Below are positions 1-7,308 of a stretch of 64,000 nt of DNA, one piece after another; within the stretch, counting starts at the first letter, position 1; each line of letters opens with the position of its first letter. The notes beneath the pieces are model-generated. The model was given only the letters and a program-made list of their open reading frames with translations, did no database searches and had not been told where the DNA came from. Source of the stretch: Terriglobia bacterium (lineage in GTDB: Bacteria; Acidobacteriota; Terriglobia; Acidiferrales; UBA7541); contig JAIMAG010000002.1 in the NCBI GenBank assembly GCA_023512135.1, positions 62,001 through 126,000 on the forward strand, given 5' to 3'. Position numbers and translations under genes: made by a program.

Positions 1-51
1 GTCAGCTATGCGGCCGCGCTGAATTTTGCCATCTGGCGGATGAACCCGTGA
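1..51 (+). CDS. C-terminal end of an unidentified protein (truncated by window edge)
   Basis: Frame 1 is open from the window edge to a TGA at 49-51 and encodes about 16 residues ending in LNFAIWRMNP. The stop overlaps the GTG start of the next gene in a GTGA arrangement, the usual sign of translational coupling, so this is probably a genuine gene end. The tail is hydrophobic with a terminal basic residue, as at the end of a membrane helix. Too little is visible to name a family. Confidence 0.5.
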   Translation, partial: VSYAAALNFAIWRMNP

Positions 52-545
52 GGCTGCGTACCTTTCTGAAACGCACGCGGATTCCTGCCTCGGCGGAAGC
101 GGTCTTTGCCTGGCACGCCGCACCCGATGCGCTGCAACGGCTCACGCCTCCCTGGACGCGTGTCCGCGTGGTGACACGCAGCGGCGGCATCGAGCCGGGC
201 GCGCGCGTGCTGCTGGAGATCTCCTTCGGCCCACTGCGGCTTCGCTGGCTGGCCGAACATCGCGACTGGATACCCGGTCGCGAATTCACCGACGTGCAGC
301 TCGCCGGCCCGTTTGCCTGCTGGCACCACACCCACCGCTTCCTCCCTTACGGGCGCGACGAGTGCATCCTGGAAGACGAAGTTCGCTACGCGTTGCCGCT
401 GGGACGGTTGGGGGACTGGCTGGCGGGCTGGTACGTTCGCCGTCAGCTCGAGCGCCTGTTCGCCTTCCGCCACCGCGTCACCTTGTCCGCGTTCGACGGC
501 AGCGGAACCGGCTCACCGGACGCCGCCCCGGCGGTTCAGTCGTAA
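48..545 (+). CDS. SRPBCC-family (START/polyketide cyclase-like) ligand-binding protein
   Basis: The 165-residue product looks like a single SRPBCC helix-grip domain. It opens with the typical first strand and helix (PASAEAVFAWHAAPDALQRL), has central strands around ILEDEVRYALPLG (about 108-120), and ends in a long C-terminal helix rich in Arg and Leu (WYVRRQLERLFAFRHR). Such domains enclose a hydrophobic ligand cavity; the ligand here cannot be inferred. The GTG start at 48 overlaps the upstream stop by four bases. The 3' end overlaps the convergent inositol-phosphate synthase gene by 10 bases. Relatives are often found as cell-division-inhibitor-like or coenzyme Q-binding proteins, but neither role can be assigned here. 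Confidence 0.7.
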   Translation: MRLRTFLKRTRIPASAEAVFAWHAAPDALQRLTPPWTRVRVVTRSGGIEPGARVLLEISFGPLRLRWLAEHRDWIPGREFTDVQLAGPFACWHHTHRFLPYGRDECILEDEVRYALPLGRLGDWLAGWYVRRQLERLFAFRHRVTLSAFDGSGTGSPDAAPAVQS

Positions 546-1849
546 TACTCGGTCCCGAGGTGGGTAATCAGCTCTTCGCCCATCATCCAGCGCAGGGTGT
601 TCTTCAGTTTCATCAACTGAATGAACAGGTCATGCTCGGGATAAATTTCCGGGGCGCACATCGGTGACTTGAAATAGAAGCTCAACCATTCCTGAATCCC
701 GCGCAGGCCGGCGCGCTGCGCCAGATCGAGAAACAGCACCAGGTCGAGCACGATCGGCGCGGCCAGAATCGAATCGCGGCACAGAAAGTCCACCTTGATC
801 TGCATCGGGTAGCCGAGCCAGCCGAAGATGTCGATGTTGTCCCAGCCTTCCTTGTTGTCGCCGCGCGGCGGATAGTAGTTGATGCGCACCTTGTGGTAGA
901 TGTTTCCGTACAGGTCCGGATAGAGCTTCGGCTGGAGAATGTATTCCAGCACGCCGAGCTTGGATTCCTCTTTCGTCTTGAACGATTCCGGGTCGTCCAG
1001 CACTTCGCCGTCGCGGTTGCCCAGGATGTTGGTCGAATACCAGCCGGCCAGCCCGAGCATGCGCGCCTTGAATCCGGGGGCGAGCACGGTCTTCAGCAGC
1101 GTCTGTCCGGTCTTGAAGTCCTTGCCGGCGATGGGCACGTTGTGTTTGCGCGCCAGCTCGATCATCGCCGGAATGTCCACGGTCAGGTTCGGTGCGCCGT
1201 TGGCAAAGGGCACTCCGCTCGTGATTGCCGCCCAGGCGTAGAGCATCGAAGGCGCAATCGCTTCGTGATTTTCCTTCATGGCGCGCTCGAACGCGGCGAC
1301 GCTTTCGTGTACCTTCTGGGGCTTCAGAAACACCTCGGTCGAGCCGCACCAGACCATCACCAGCCGGCTGGCGCCGGTCGCCTTGCGGAACCGTTCGATG
1401 TCCTCGCGAATCTGCAGCGCCAGCTCGTATTTCGTCTTGCCCCGCTTGACGTTCGGCCCGTCCAGCTTGCGCACGTAGTTGCGGTCGAACGCGGCCGGCA
1501 TCGGCCGGATGGTTTCCAGAAAGCCGCGCACTTTTTCCAGATGTTCCCGTTCGAGCACGCCGGCCTTCCGCGCCGCCTCGTAGGCGTTGTCCGGGAAGAT
1601 GTCCCAGCCGCCGAACACCAGATTCTCCAGCCGGTCGAGCGGCACAAACTCGCGAATCCGCGGCGAACGGGGCCGCGTGCGCGGCCCCAGCCGAATCGTG
1701 GCCATCTGGGTGAGCGAGCCGATCGGCTGCGCCTCGCCACGCCGCACCAGCTCCGTGCCCGCCACGAACGTCGTGGCCACCGCGCCCATACCCGGCAACA
1801 GCACCCCGAGTTTGCCCTTCGGCGGTGCAATCTTCTTTGGCCTGCGCAT
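536..1849 (-). CDS. ino1: Inositol-3-phosphate synthase
   Basis: This enzyme converts glucose 6-phosphate to 1D-myo-inositol 3-phosphate using bound NAD. The 437-residue product starts with a Rossmann glycine loop (GVLLPGMGAVATT, about 15-27). It contains WCGSTEVF (167-174), the catalytic-domain block GKDFKTGQTLLKT (242-254) with its conserved lysines, and the STNILGNRDG segment (272-281) matching the family's SxNxLGNxDG. Length fits short bacterial and archaeal enzymes rather than the roughly 530-residue eukaryotic form. The ATG at 1849 is preceded by a purine-rich GAGGGAGG ribosome-binding site. No phosphatidylinositol synthase or inositol monophosphatase is visible in the window, so the use of the inositol (lipid, solute or cofactor) is open. 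Confidence 0.93.
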   Translation of the reverse strand: MRRPKKIAPPKGKLGVLLPGMGAVATTFVAGTELVRRGEAQPIGSLTQMATIRLGPRTRPRSPRIREFVPLDRLENLVFGGWDIFPDNAYEAARKAGVLEREHLEKVRGFLETIRPMPAAFDRNYVRKLDGPNVKRGKTKYELALQIREDIERFRKATGASRLVMVWCGSTEVFLKPQKVHESVAAFERAMKENHEAIAPSMLYAWAAITSGVPFANGAPNLTVDIPAMIELARKHNVPIAGKDFKTGQTLLKTVLAPGFKARMLGLAGWYSTNILGNRDGEVLDDPESFKTKEESKLGVLEYILQPKLYPDLYGNIYHKVRINYYPPRGDNKEGWDNIDIFGWLGYPMQIKVDFLCRDSILAAPIVLDLVLFLDLAQRAGLRGIQEWLSFYFKSPMCAPEIYPEHDLFIQLMKLKNTLRWMMGEELITHLGTEYYD

Positions 1850-1974
1850 TGGCGCCTCCCTCTGCGAGCCGCAGTATCATGCGCAAACCCGCCCCTGTTT
1901 GCAACCGGCCCTTCTGCCCCGAGCTTTCCTCTTGCTTCCGGCAGACCGGCTTCGCGCCTTTCCGCTAAGTCCGT

Positions 1975-3348
1975 TCACCGCCGGAACCTGCGCCGCAGTG
2001 CCAGCAGAAACAGGGTAAGCTGACCCGGAATCACCACCAGTTCCGCCACCCCCACCAATCGGGCCCGGTCGTTTGCCGGCCGGTAGCCGGGCTCGCGCTG
2101 CAGCGTGGCTGTCTCCAGTGTAGCCACCAGCCCGGCCTGGAATGTGTACCAGTAGCGCCGCCAGCCGGTGTGCTCGCCCCACGGCTCCCACCAGCTCACT
2201 CGCGTCTGCGCCGAAGATGGCTCCCGCTTCTGTAAGCCCGCTGCCGGGAAAAGCAAAGGGAACAGGACAAGCACGAAGACACTGAGCCAGAAAAGCGCCC
2301 GGCCGAAGCTGCTGCCGTACACGCTGAGCAGCTTGTACATTCCCAGGAATAGGCGCGTCAGCAGGCTAGTTTGTGGATTGCACCGGCGCATCTCCATTTC
2401 GCCGACAACGGCCTGCTCGGCCAGCTCGTACTGCCGCCCCCGCTCGAAATTGTTCACCAGCCGGCGGTAGGCATCGGCCACCAGCTCGTGCGTGACGTCC
2501 TGTTCCGGGTTTTTCAGGTCAAGTTCATCCTGGAGCACCAGCCGGCCGCCCTGCTGATGCCAGCGAACATCCTCGAACCGCAAGCGATCCAGCAGCGTTA
2601 GTCGTAACCGGAGTCGAAGTCCGGACAGTGAACTTGCTTGACCCGCTGAACCCTGCTGAGCGCCGCCTGGCGATTCCTGGTTGACTCGATGCAGAATCAC
2701 TTCGCTAGATGAACTTGCTTCAGTATCTGACGGTTGGTTGACTCGATGCAGGATGACTTCGCCATCGGCAGCAACAGAAATCCCGTGTAGGCTAAGCACT
2801 TTGCCCACGGTTGTTCTAAAGAACCCAACCCTTCCGGAGAACTCGGCACGGCCGAAGTCGGCGTCTCCCCGGAACGTAGCCTCGCCGAAGTTGGCGTCTC
2901 CCTGGAACCCGGCCCCCAAGAAGTAGGCGGCTCCATGGAATGTGGCCCCGGAGAAGTAGGCGTCTCGCTGGAACGTGGTCCCGAAGAAGTAGGCGTCTCG
3001 CTGGAACGTGGCTATGGAGAAGTTGGCGTCTCCTAGGAACGTGGCCCAGGAAAAGATGGCGTCTCGCTGGAACGTGGCCCAGGAAAAGTCGGCATTTTGG
3101 CTGAACACGAAGCCTCGAAAATCCAGGCGTTCTTTCAGGCGGTGATGGAGTGAGGTTCCAGCCAGGATGGCCCGTATCACTTGCCAGAATTGGTCCCACG
3201 GTTTGTTTGGGTCCTTGGAATGCATCAGGCAGACAGGCTGTGGATCCACACCAGTCGTGGCAGTATAAATAGGACTTCCGCAGGGTTTGCTGTCTGACAT
3301 CGGGTATTGGCACGTTGGCGGCCCTGACGTCGGGGCAGTAGAAGCCAT
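1975..3348 (-). CDS. Pentapeptide-repeat protein with C-terminal membrane segments
   Basis: The 457-residue product has an N-terminal Cys-containing region (CQYP, CGSP, CLMH, within residues 13-42). About 18 pentapeptide repeats of the A(D/N)F type follow (about 74-165), which should form a right-handed quadrilateral beta-helix. A duplicated GEVILHRVNQ/SEVILHRVNQ segment comes next. The C-terminal part has a helical block (AYRRLVNNFERGRQYELAEQ) and two hydrophobic stretches (FWLSVFVLVLFPLLFPAAG and one near the end), so it is probably anchored in the inner membrane. The architecture resembles pentapeptide proteins with a C-terminal ion-channel-like region. Function unknown. The start codon lies six bases after a TATAAT box, suggesting a leaderless mRNA. 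Confidence 0.75.
   Translation of the reverse strand: MASTAPTSGPPTCQYPMSDSKPCGSPIYTATTGVDPQPVCLMHSKDPNKPWDQFWQVIRAILAGTSLHHRLKERLDFRGFVFSQNADFSWATFQRDAIFSWATFLGDANFSIATFQRDAYFFGTTFQRDAYFSGATFHGAAYFLGAGFQGDANFGEATFRGDADFGRAEFSGRVGFFRTTVGKVLSLHGISVAADGEVILHRVNQPSDTEASSSSEVILHRVNQESPGGAQQGSAGQASSLSGLRLRLRLTLLDRLRFEDVRWHQQGGRLVLQDELDLKNPEQDVTHELVADAYRRLVNNFERGRQYELAEQAVVGEMEMRRCNPQTSLLTRLFLGMYKLLSVYGSSFGRALFWLSVFVLVLFPLLFPAAGLQKREPSSAQTRVSWWEPWGEHTGWRRYWYTFQAGLVATLETATLQREPGYRPANDRARLVGVAELVVIPGQLTLFLLALRRRFRR
2679..2762. repeat. Imperfect 27-bp direct duplication, 57-bp offset
   Basis: Copy one (2679-2705) and copy two (2736-2762) differ at two positions of 27. They encode the twin EVILHRVNQ segments of the pentapeptide-repeat protein. 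The offset is 19 codons, so the duplication keeps frame. A shorter GAACTTGCTT word is also shared by the flanks (about 2630 and 2711). Confidence 0.85.
2850..3110. repeat. 30-bp tandem repeats encoding paired pentapeptides
   Basis: The plus strand shows roughly eight units of about 30 bases carrying recurrent words such as GGCGTCTC and GGAACGTGG. Each unit encodes two pentapeptides on the minus strand. Several neighbouring units are almost identical, so copy number may vary between strains. Confidence 0.8.
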
Positions 3349-3354
3349 GAGTGA

Positions 3355-3363
3355 ATTATACCA
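3355..3363 (-). promoter_or_regulatory. Extended -10 box of the pentapeptide-repeat gene
   Basis: The minus strand reads TGG-TATAAT followed by six bases (TCACTC) and the ATG at 3348. This is a consensus extended -10 element. Transcription would begin at or next to the A of the start codon. No convincing -35 is visible, as expected for extended -10 promoters. Confidence 0.6.
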
Positions 3364-3435
3364 ATCTAGTCACTGCCGAACAGTAAACGGGAAACCACCG
3401 CACGGACTGCGCTCTGCCGGGGCCGCAAGTGCAGG

Positions 3436-5226
3436 CTAGCGGGCCGTGCTGGTGCGAGCGGAAGCGGTGCGGACCGCCCCCGGCTTCGGCCGCAGTGCGG
3501 CCAGCAGCTTTTCGGCGGGCAGGGTGTTCAGCACGTCTTTCTTTTCGAGCCAGCCGCGCCGGGCCATCTTCACACCGTACTTCATGAAGGGCAGGTGCGC
3601 GGTGGTGTGCGCATCGGTGGAGATGACGATTTTCACGCCGCGCTCGCGGGCCATGCGCAGGTAGGTGTCTTTCAGGTCGAGCCGGTCCGGGTAGGAATTG
3701 CATTCAAGGGCCACGCCGTGCCGGCGGGCGGCCTCGAGCAATTTTTCCATGTCGAATTCGAACGGGTCGCGCCGGAGCAGCAGCCGGCCGGTGGGGTGCG
3801 CGAGAATTTGCGTGTAGGGATTTTCGATGGCGGCCAGCAGCCGGTCGGTCATCGCCGCGCGGTCCAGGTTCATGTAGGAGTGCACCGAGCAGACCACCAC
3901 GTCGAGTTGCGCCAGCACTTCGCTGTCCAGGTCGAGCCGGCCGTCTTTCAGGATGTCCACTTCGATGCCGGCCAGCAGCCGGATATCGTCGAACCGTTTC
4001 TGTGCCTCGCGGATTTTGCGGATCTGCTCGAGCACGCGCTTTTCGTCCAGTCCGTTGGCCACGGTGACGGCTTTGGAATGGTCGGTCAGGGCAATGTACT
4101 GGTAGCCGAGCCGGCGCGCAGCTTCGGCCATCTCTTCAATCGAGTTTTTGCCATCGCTGGCCGTGGTGTGCATCTGCAGGTCGCCGCGGATGTCTTCGAG
4201 CGCAATCAGCTTCGGCAGGCGGCCGGCGGCGGCCGCTTCGATTTCGCCGCTGGCTTCGCGCAGCTCCGGTTCGATGTAGTCCAGTTTCAGCTTGCGGTAG
4301 ATTTCCGCTTCGGTGGCGCCGGCCACCCGCCGCTCACCCTTCAGCGTGGCCAGCGCGTATTCGCTCAACGTGTAGCCCATTTCGTTGGCGCGGCGGCGGA
4401 GCAGCACGTTGTGCTCCTTCGAGCCGGTGAAGTAGAGCAGCGCGGCTCCGAAACTTTTCTGCTCCAGGATGCGCACATCGACCTGCATCCCGCTGGTCAG
4501 CTGGAAGCTGACCTTGTTTTCCCCGCGCGCCAGGATGCGCTCCAGCCCCTCGAATTTCAGGATGTGCTCGGCCACCGCCTGCACCTGCTGCGGGTTGTCT
4601 TTCCCGCGGGGCAGCGTGACCAGGATGTCCAGGTCGCCGATGGTTTCCTTGCCGCGGCGCAGCGAGCCGGCTGCTTCGGCCGCGGCAATCTGCTTGCCCA
4701 GCCGGCGGATGTGCGCCAGGATGGCCTCGGCCGCGGCTTCCGCCACGTGGATGTGGAAACGGCCGGAAGCCTTCTGAAACGTTTCCACGGCTTTCAGGAT
4801 GTTCTGTTCGCTTTTTTCGCCGAATCCGGGCAGCTCCCGCAGCTTGCCGGCCCGGGCCAGCTCGGCGACCTGTTCCACGGTGCCGGCCCGGAACTTCTTC
4901 CACAGCAGCGCCACCCGCTTCGGGCCGAGCGATTGCAGCTTCAGCAGGTCGAGAATCGTGGGGGGATATTTTTCCAGCAGCTTTTTGCGCAGGCTGTAGT
5001 CGCCGGTGCGCAGAATTTCGCGGATGTGCTCGGCCATGCGCTCGCCGATCCCCGGCAGGGCCAGCAGTTTCTGTTCATCTTTGGCCAGCTCTTCGATGGG
5101 TTCGGGGAGGGCATCGATCAGCTCAGCAGCGCGTTCGTAGCTGCGGTAACGGCCAATCTGAGCGCCGTCGATTTCCAGCAACTCGGCGGTCTGGCGCAGG
5201 ATGCGGGCGACTTCGCGGTTTTCCAT
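3436..5226 (-). CDS. polX: DNA polymerase/3'-5' exonuclease PolX
   Basis: Family X DNA polymerase fused to a PHP phosphoesterase, 596 residues, the normal bacterial PolX length. The N-terminal part carries helix-hairpin-helix motifs (ALPGIGERMA, 56-65; ELPGFGEKSE, 131-140). The polymerase palm has the metal ligands GDLDILV (Asp198, Asp200) and the third Asp in MQVDVRI (Asp250). The PHP domain starts at DLQMHTTASDG (349-359) and continues with ALTDHS and GIEVDIL, all metal-binding motifs. It acts in gap filling during base excision repair. The gene is probably monocistronic: a TATAAT box lies exactly six bases before ATG, so the transcript may be leaderless. The C-terminal tail after KPGA is basic and low-complexity. 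Confidence 0.95.
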   Translation of the reverse strand: MENREVARILRQTAELLEIDGAQIGRYRSYERAAELIDALPEPIEELAKDEQKLLALPGIGERMAEHIREILRTGDYSLRKKLLEKYPPTILDLLKLQSLGPKRVALLWKKFRAGTVEQVAELARAGKLRELPGFGEKSEQNILKAVETFQKASGRFHIHVAEAAAEAILAHIRRLGKQIAAAEAAGSLRRGKETIGDLDILVTLPRGKDNPQQVQAVAEHILKFEGLERILARGENKVSFQLTSGMQVDVRILEQKSFGAALLYFTGSKEHNVLLRRRANEMGYTLSEYALATLKGERRVAGATEAEIYRKLKLDYIEPELREASGEIEAAAAGRLPKLIALEDIRGDLQMHTTASDGKNSIEEMAEAARRLGYQYIALTDHSKAVTVANGLDEKRVLEQIRKIREAQKRFDDIRLLAGIEVDILKDGRLDLDSEVLAQLDVVVCSVHSYMNLDRAAMTDRLLAAIENPYTQILAHPTGRLLLRRDPFEFDMEKLLEAARRHGVALECNSYPDRLDLKDTYLRMARERGVKIVISTDAHTTAHLPFMKYGVKMARRGWLEKKDVLNTLPAEKLLAALRPKPGAVRTASARTSTAR

Positions 5227-5232
5227 GCTGCG

Positions 5233-5238
5233 ATTATA
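5233..5238 (-). promoter_or_regulatory. TATAAT -10 box of polX
   Basis: The minus strand reads TATAAT, then CGCAGC, then the ATG at 5226. The spacing is identical to that of the pentapeptide-repeat gene and places the transcription start at the initiation codon. No clear -35 hexamer is seen. Confidence 0.55.
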
Positions 5239-5287
5239 GTGCGGCGGGGTCGCGGCGGGTAGCCGGCGTCCGGGTGCACGCCGGCAG

Positions 5288-5326
5288 AAAACACGAAGCC
5301 ACCCGGGCAGTGCGGGCGGCTTCGTG
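5288..5326 (-). terminator. Rho-independent terminator of the cold-shock gene
   Basis: On the minus strand, arms CACGAAGCC (5318-5326) and GGCTTCGTG (5292-5300) can form a perfect 9-bp stem with a GC-rich loop, followed directly by TTTT (5288-5291). It lies 23 bases past the stop codon of the cold-shock gene and upstream of polX. Confidence 0.75.
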
Positions 5327-5349
5327 AGAAGCGAGGAATGTGCGGGGAG

Positions 5350-5556
5350 TTAACCGATCTTGACCACGTTGGCAGCCTGCGGACCCTTCTGCCCTTGCAC
5401 GATTTCGAACTCCACGGTGTCGCCTTCCTGGAGGGACTTGTAGCCATCCCCGACGATGGCCGAGTAATGCACGAAGACGTCGGCTCCTCCCTCACGACCG
5501 ATGAAGCCGTACCCCTTCGCGTTGTTGAACCACTTGACTTGACCTGTGACTTTCAA
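5350..5556 (-). CDS. Cold-shock domain protein
   Basis: Single cold-shock (S1-like OB-fold) domain protein of 68 residues that binds single-stranded RNA/DNA and acts as an RNA chaperone. It carries RNP1-type GYGFIG and RNP2-type VFVHYSAI preceded by VKWFNNAKG. The start is taken as TTG at 5556 because an AAGGAGG ribosome-binding site lies seven bases upstream. A GTG at 5562 sits only one base from it and is too close. The gene is flanked by a strong promoter (5649-5677), which gives a leader of about 85 bases, and by a clear terminator, so it is a monocistronic unit. Long leaders are usual for cold-regulated csp mRNAs; regulation here is inferred only from that length. Confidence 0.93.
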   Translation of the reverse strand: MKVTGQVKWFNNAKGYGFIGREGGADVFVHYSAIVGDGYKSLQEGDTVEFEIVQGQKGPQAANVVKIG

Positions 5557-5648
5557 CTTCACTCCTCCTTGCGCAAGCGGTATCGTGTTGCAGGCTGCCC
5601 GTAGCACTCTGCCGAGCGACGGAGGCCCAGGCGCTGACAACCGGCCGG

Positions 5649-5677
5649 AGTCTATTCACGCCTGCCCGCCATGTCAA
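5649..5677 (-). promoter_or_regulatory. Sigma-70-type promoter of the cold-shock gene
   Basis: On the minus strand a consensus TTGACA (5672-5677) is followed after 17 bases by TAGACT (5649-5654). Transcription should start near 5642, leaving about 85 bases of untranslated leader before the TTG start at 5556. Confidence 0.75.
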
Positions 5678-5717
5678 GAGAGCATCACCCGCTGGTAACC
5701 CCGTCCAATTGAATGAA

Positions 5718-6293
5718 TTAGCTGATGATATACATCCGTGGGTGAGGGTTCGAGCGGGCCAGGTACCGCGCATAGAAGAGCAGGGCGGCGACGGATTTCG
5801 CGTCCCGGAGCGTGCCGCGGTGGATCATCCGTTCGAGTGCCACCAGGGTGAACTTCCGTGTCTGGATGCGCTCGTCGGCTTCGGGACGGGCACGGCCTGG
5901 CTGCAGTCCGGTGGCCAGATACACCAGCATCCGCTCAGAGACGAAGCCCGGGGTTGGGAACAGGTCGAGCAGCTTGCGCAGACGCCGGGCCGAATAACCG
6001 GTCTCTTCGAGCAGCTCCCGGCGCGCCGCCCGCAACGGCGGCTCGCCCGGGTCGATGCGTCCGGCCACCAGCTCCCAAAGAAATCGGCCCACAGCATGCC
6101 GGTACTGGCGCACCAGCAGAATGCGACCATCCGGGAAGAGGGGCAGCAGCACGACCGAACCGCTGTGCGTAACGACGTCCCGGGTGACTTCGATCCCGCC
6201 CGGTTCGATCACGCGGTCGCGTCGCACGCCGAACACCGGTCCGCGGTACAGAATCCGCGAGCTGAGCAGCCGCGCTTTGGTCAAGGTCCGCAC
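5718..6293 (-). CDS. Nudix hydrolase, ADP-ribose pyrophosphatase type
   Basis: The 191-residue product carries a full Nudix box at about 78-100: GRIDPGE, then RRELLEETGY, including the REUXEE metal-binding glutamates. The QYRHAVGRFLWELVAGRIDPGE context is typical of ADP-sugar/ADP-ribose pyrophosphatases, which hydrolyse ADP-ribose to AMP and ribose 5-phosphate. The start is GTG at 6293; a TAGAAT box (6309-6314, minus strand) lies just upstream. The gene is divergent from the LytTR regulator. Substrate specificity cannot be settled from sequence. Confidence 0.88.
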   Translation of the reverse strand: MRTLTKARLLSSRILYRGPVFGVRRDRVIEPGGIEVTRDVVTHSGSVVLLPLFPDGRILLVRQYRHAVGRFLWELVAGRIDPGEPPLRAARRELLEETGYSARRLRKLLDLFPTPGFVSERMLVYLATGLQPGRARPEADERIQTRKFTLVALERMIHRGTLRDAKSVAALLFYARYLARSNPHPRMYIIS

Positions 6294-6350
6294 CGGATGC
6301 GTCGCGCCATTCTACCCGAAGAAGGCCCGGTCCGGACGGGCGCCTGCGGG

Positions 6351-6380
6351 TTGATTGTCCCACGGGCAGTTTCCTATACT
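6351..6380 (+). promoter_or_regulatory. Promoter of the LytTR response regulator gene
   Basis: TTGATT (6351-6356) and TATACT (6375-6380) are separated by 18 bases. The predicted start lies near 6387, about 28 bases before the ATG at 6415. Confidence 0.6.
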
Positions 6381-6414
6381 CGGCGGTGGCCGCGTGCCGG
6401 AGCCGGCTACGAGC

Positions 6415-7194
6415 ATGCCGATCAATACTCTGATTGTGGACGACGAAAAACCAGCCCGCGACGAGTTGGCGTTCCTGTTGAAATCCTTCCCGGAAATCAA
6501 CCTGGTGGGGCAGGGCAGAAACGGGCTGGAAGCCGTCGCCCTGATCAAAGAACACCAGCCTGACCTGGTTTTTCTGGATGTGCAGATGCCCGGGTTGAAC
6601 GGCTTCGGCGTGATCAAAAAGCTCGTGGAACGCAAACTGAAGGTGCCCCAGATTGTCTTTGCCACCGCCTACGACAACTACGCAGTGCAGGCTTTCGAAG
6701 TCCACGCCGTGGACTATGTGCTGAAGCCGTTCGACAAGGCCCGCGTGGCCCGTGCCATCCAGCGCGCCAAGAAGCTGATCGAAGCCGACGCCTCTCCGAT
6801 CGAGCGGCTGGAAAACGTCATCCACCAGCTCAGTGCACAGGCCCGGCCGGCAGCCCCGCCAGTTAAACTGGTGGTGCGCACACAAAATCGCATGCTGCTG
6901 CTGGATGCGCATCAGATGGTCTTTGCCCGGATCGAAGATGGCGTCATCACCATCTTCACGCCGGAATTCGAGGGCACCTCGAACTACCGCACGCTGGAGG
7001 AACTGCAATCCCAACTCGACCCGGAAATATTCTGGCGCGCGCACCGCTCCTACCTGGTGAACATCAACCAGATCAAAGAAGTCGTGCCCTGGTTTAAGTC
7101 CACGTTCCTGCTGCGCATGGCGGACCGGAAGCAGAGCGAAGTGCCCGTCTCGCGCGCACAGACCCGGCGCTTGCGGGAACTGCTCAAACTCTGA
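6415..7194 (+). CDS. LytTR-family response regulator
   Basis: A 259-residue two-component regulator. The receiver domain (1-120) has the acidic pocket at Asp9/Asp10, phospho-acceptor Asp55 in VFLDVQMPG and the conserved Lys in VLKPFD. A linker leads to a C-terminal LytTR DNA-binding domain (about 150-255) containing FWRAHRSYLVNINQIKEV and ending in SRAQTRRLRELL. The ATG at 6415 is chosen because the promoter at 6351-6380 would exclude the in-frame upstream extension. No histidine kinase is adjacent, so it is an orphan regulator here. LytTR regulators often bind pairs of direct repeats; targets are unknown. Confidence 0.92.
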   Translation: MPINTLIVDDEKPARDELAFLLKSFPEINLVGQGRNGLEAVALIKEHQPDLVFLDVQMPGLNGFGVIKKLVERKLKVPQIVFATAYDNYAVQAFEVHAVDYVLKPFDKARVARAIQRAKKLIEADASPIERLENVIHQLSAQARPAAPPVKLVVRTQNRMLLLDAHQMVFARIEDGVITIFTPEFEGTSNYRTLEELQSQLDPEIFWRAHRSYLVNINQIKEVVPWFKSTFLLRMADRKQSEVPVSRAQTRRLRELLKL

Positions 7195-7282
7195 CCGGAG
7201 ACGGACCGGTTCTCCTTCCGGAGACACTTTTTCCTCTGGCCGAGCCGGGTCGTGGCTGCAGGCTTTGTGCCGGCTCGGGTTG

Positions 7283-7291
7283 TGCTACACT
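7283..7291 (+). promoter_or_regulatory. Extended -10 box of the acyl-CoA dehydrogenase gene
   Basis: TGC-TACACT ends 17 bases before the ATG at 7309, giving a leader of about 11 bases. A TTGTGC word lies 15 bases upstream of the -10 hexamer. The same GTGCTA-type element occurs before lptFG and uppS. Confidence 0.45.
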
Positions 7292-7308
7292 GCCGCGTTG
7301 CGCGAGCG

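Noticed and set aside
630-1904. Alternative 424-codon minus-strand frame over ino1
   Set aside because: Arg/Ala/Gly-rich with no recognisable domain, and fully overlaps the clear inositol-phosphate synthase.
2850-3110. Regular 30-bp repeats as a CRISPR array
   Set aside because: Units are contiguous without spacers, keep the reading frame and encode pentapeptide repeats.
7197-7235. Terminator after the LytTR gene
   Set aside because: GGAGA and TCTCC arms exist before a T-rich stretch, but the stem is only five base pairs and poorly placed relative to the T-run.
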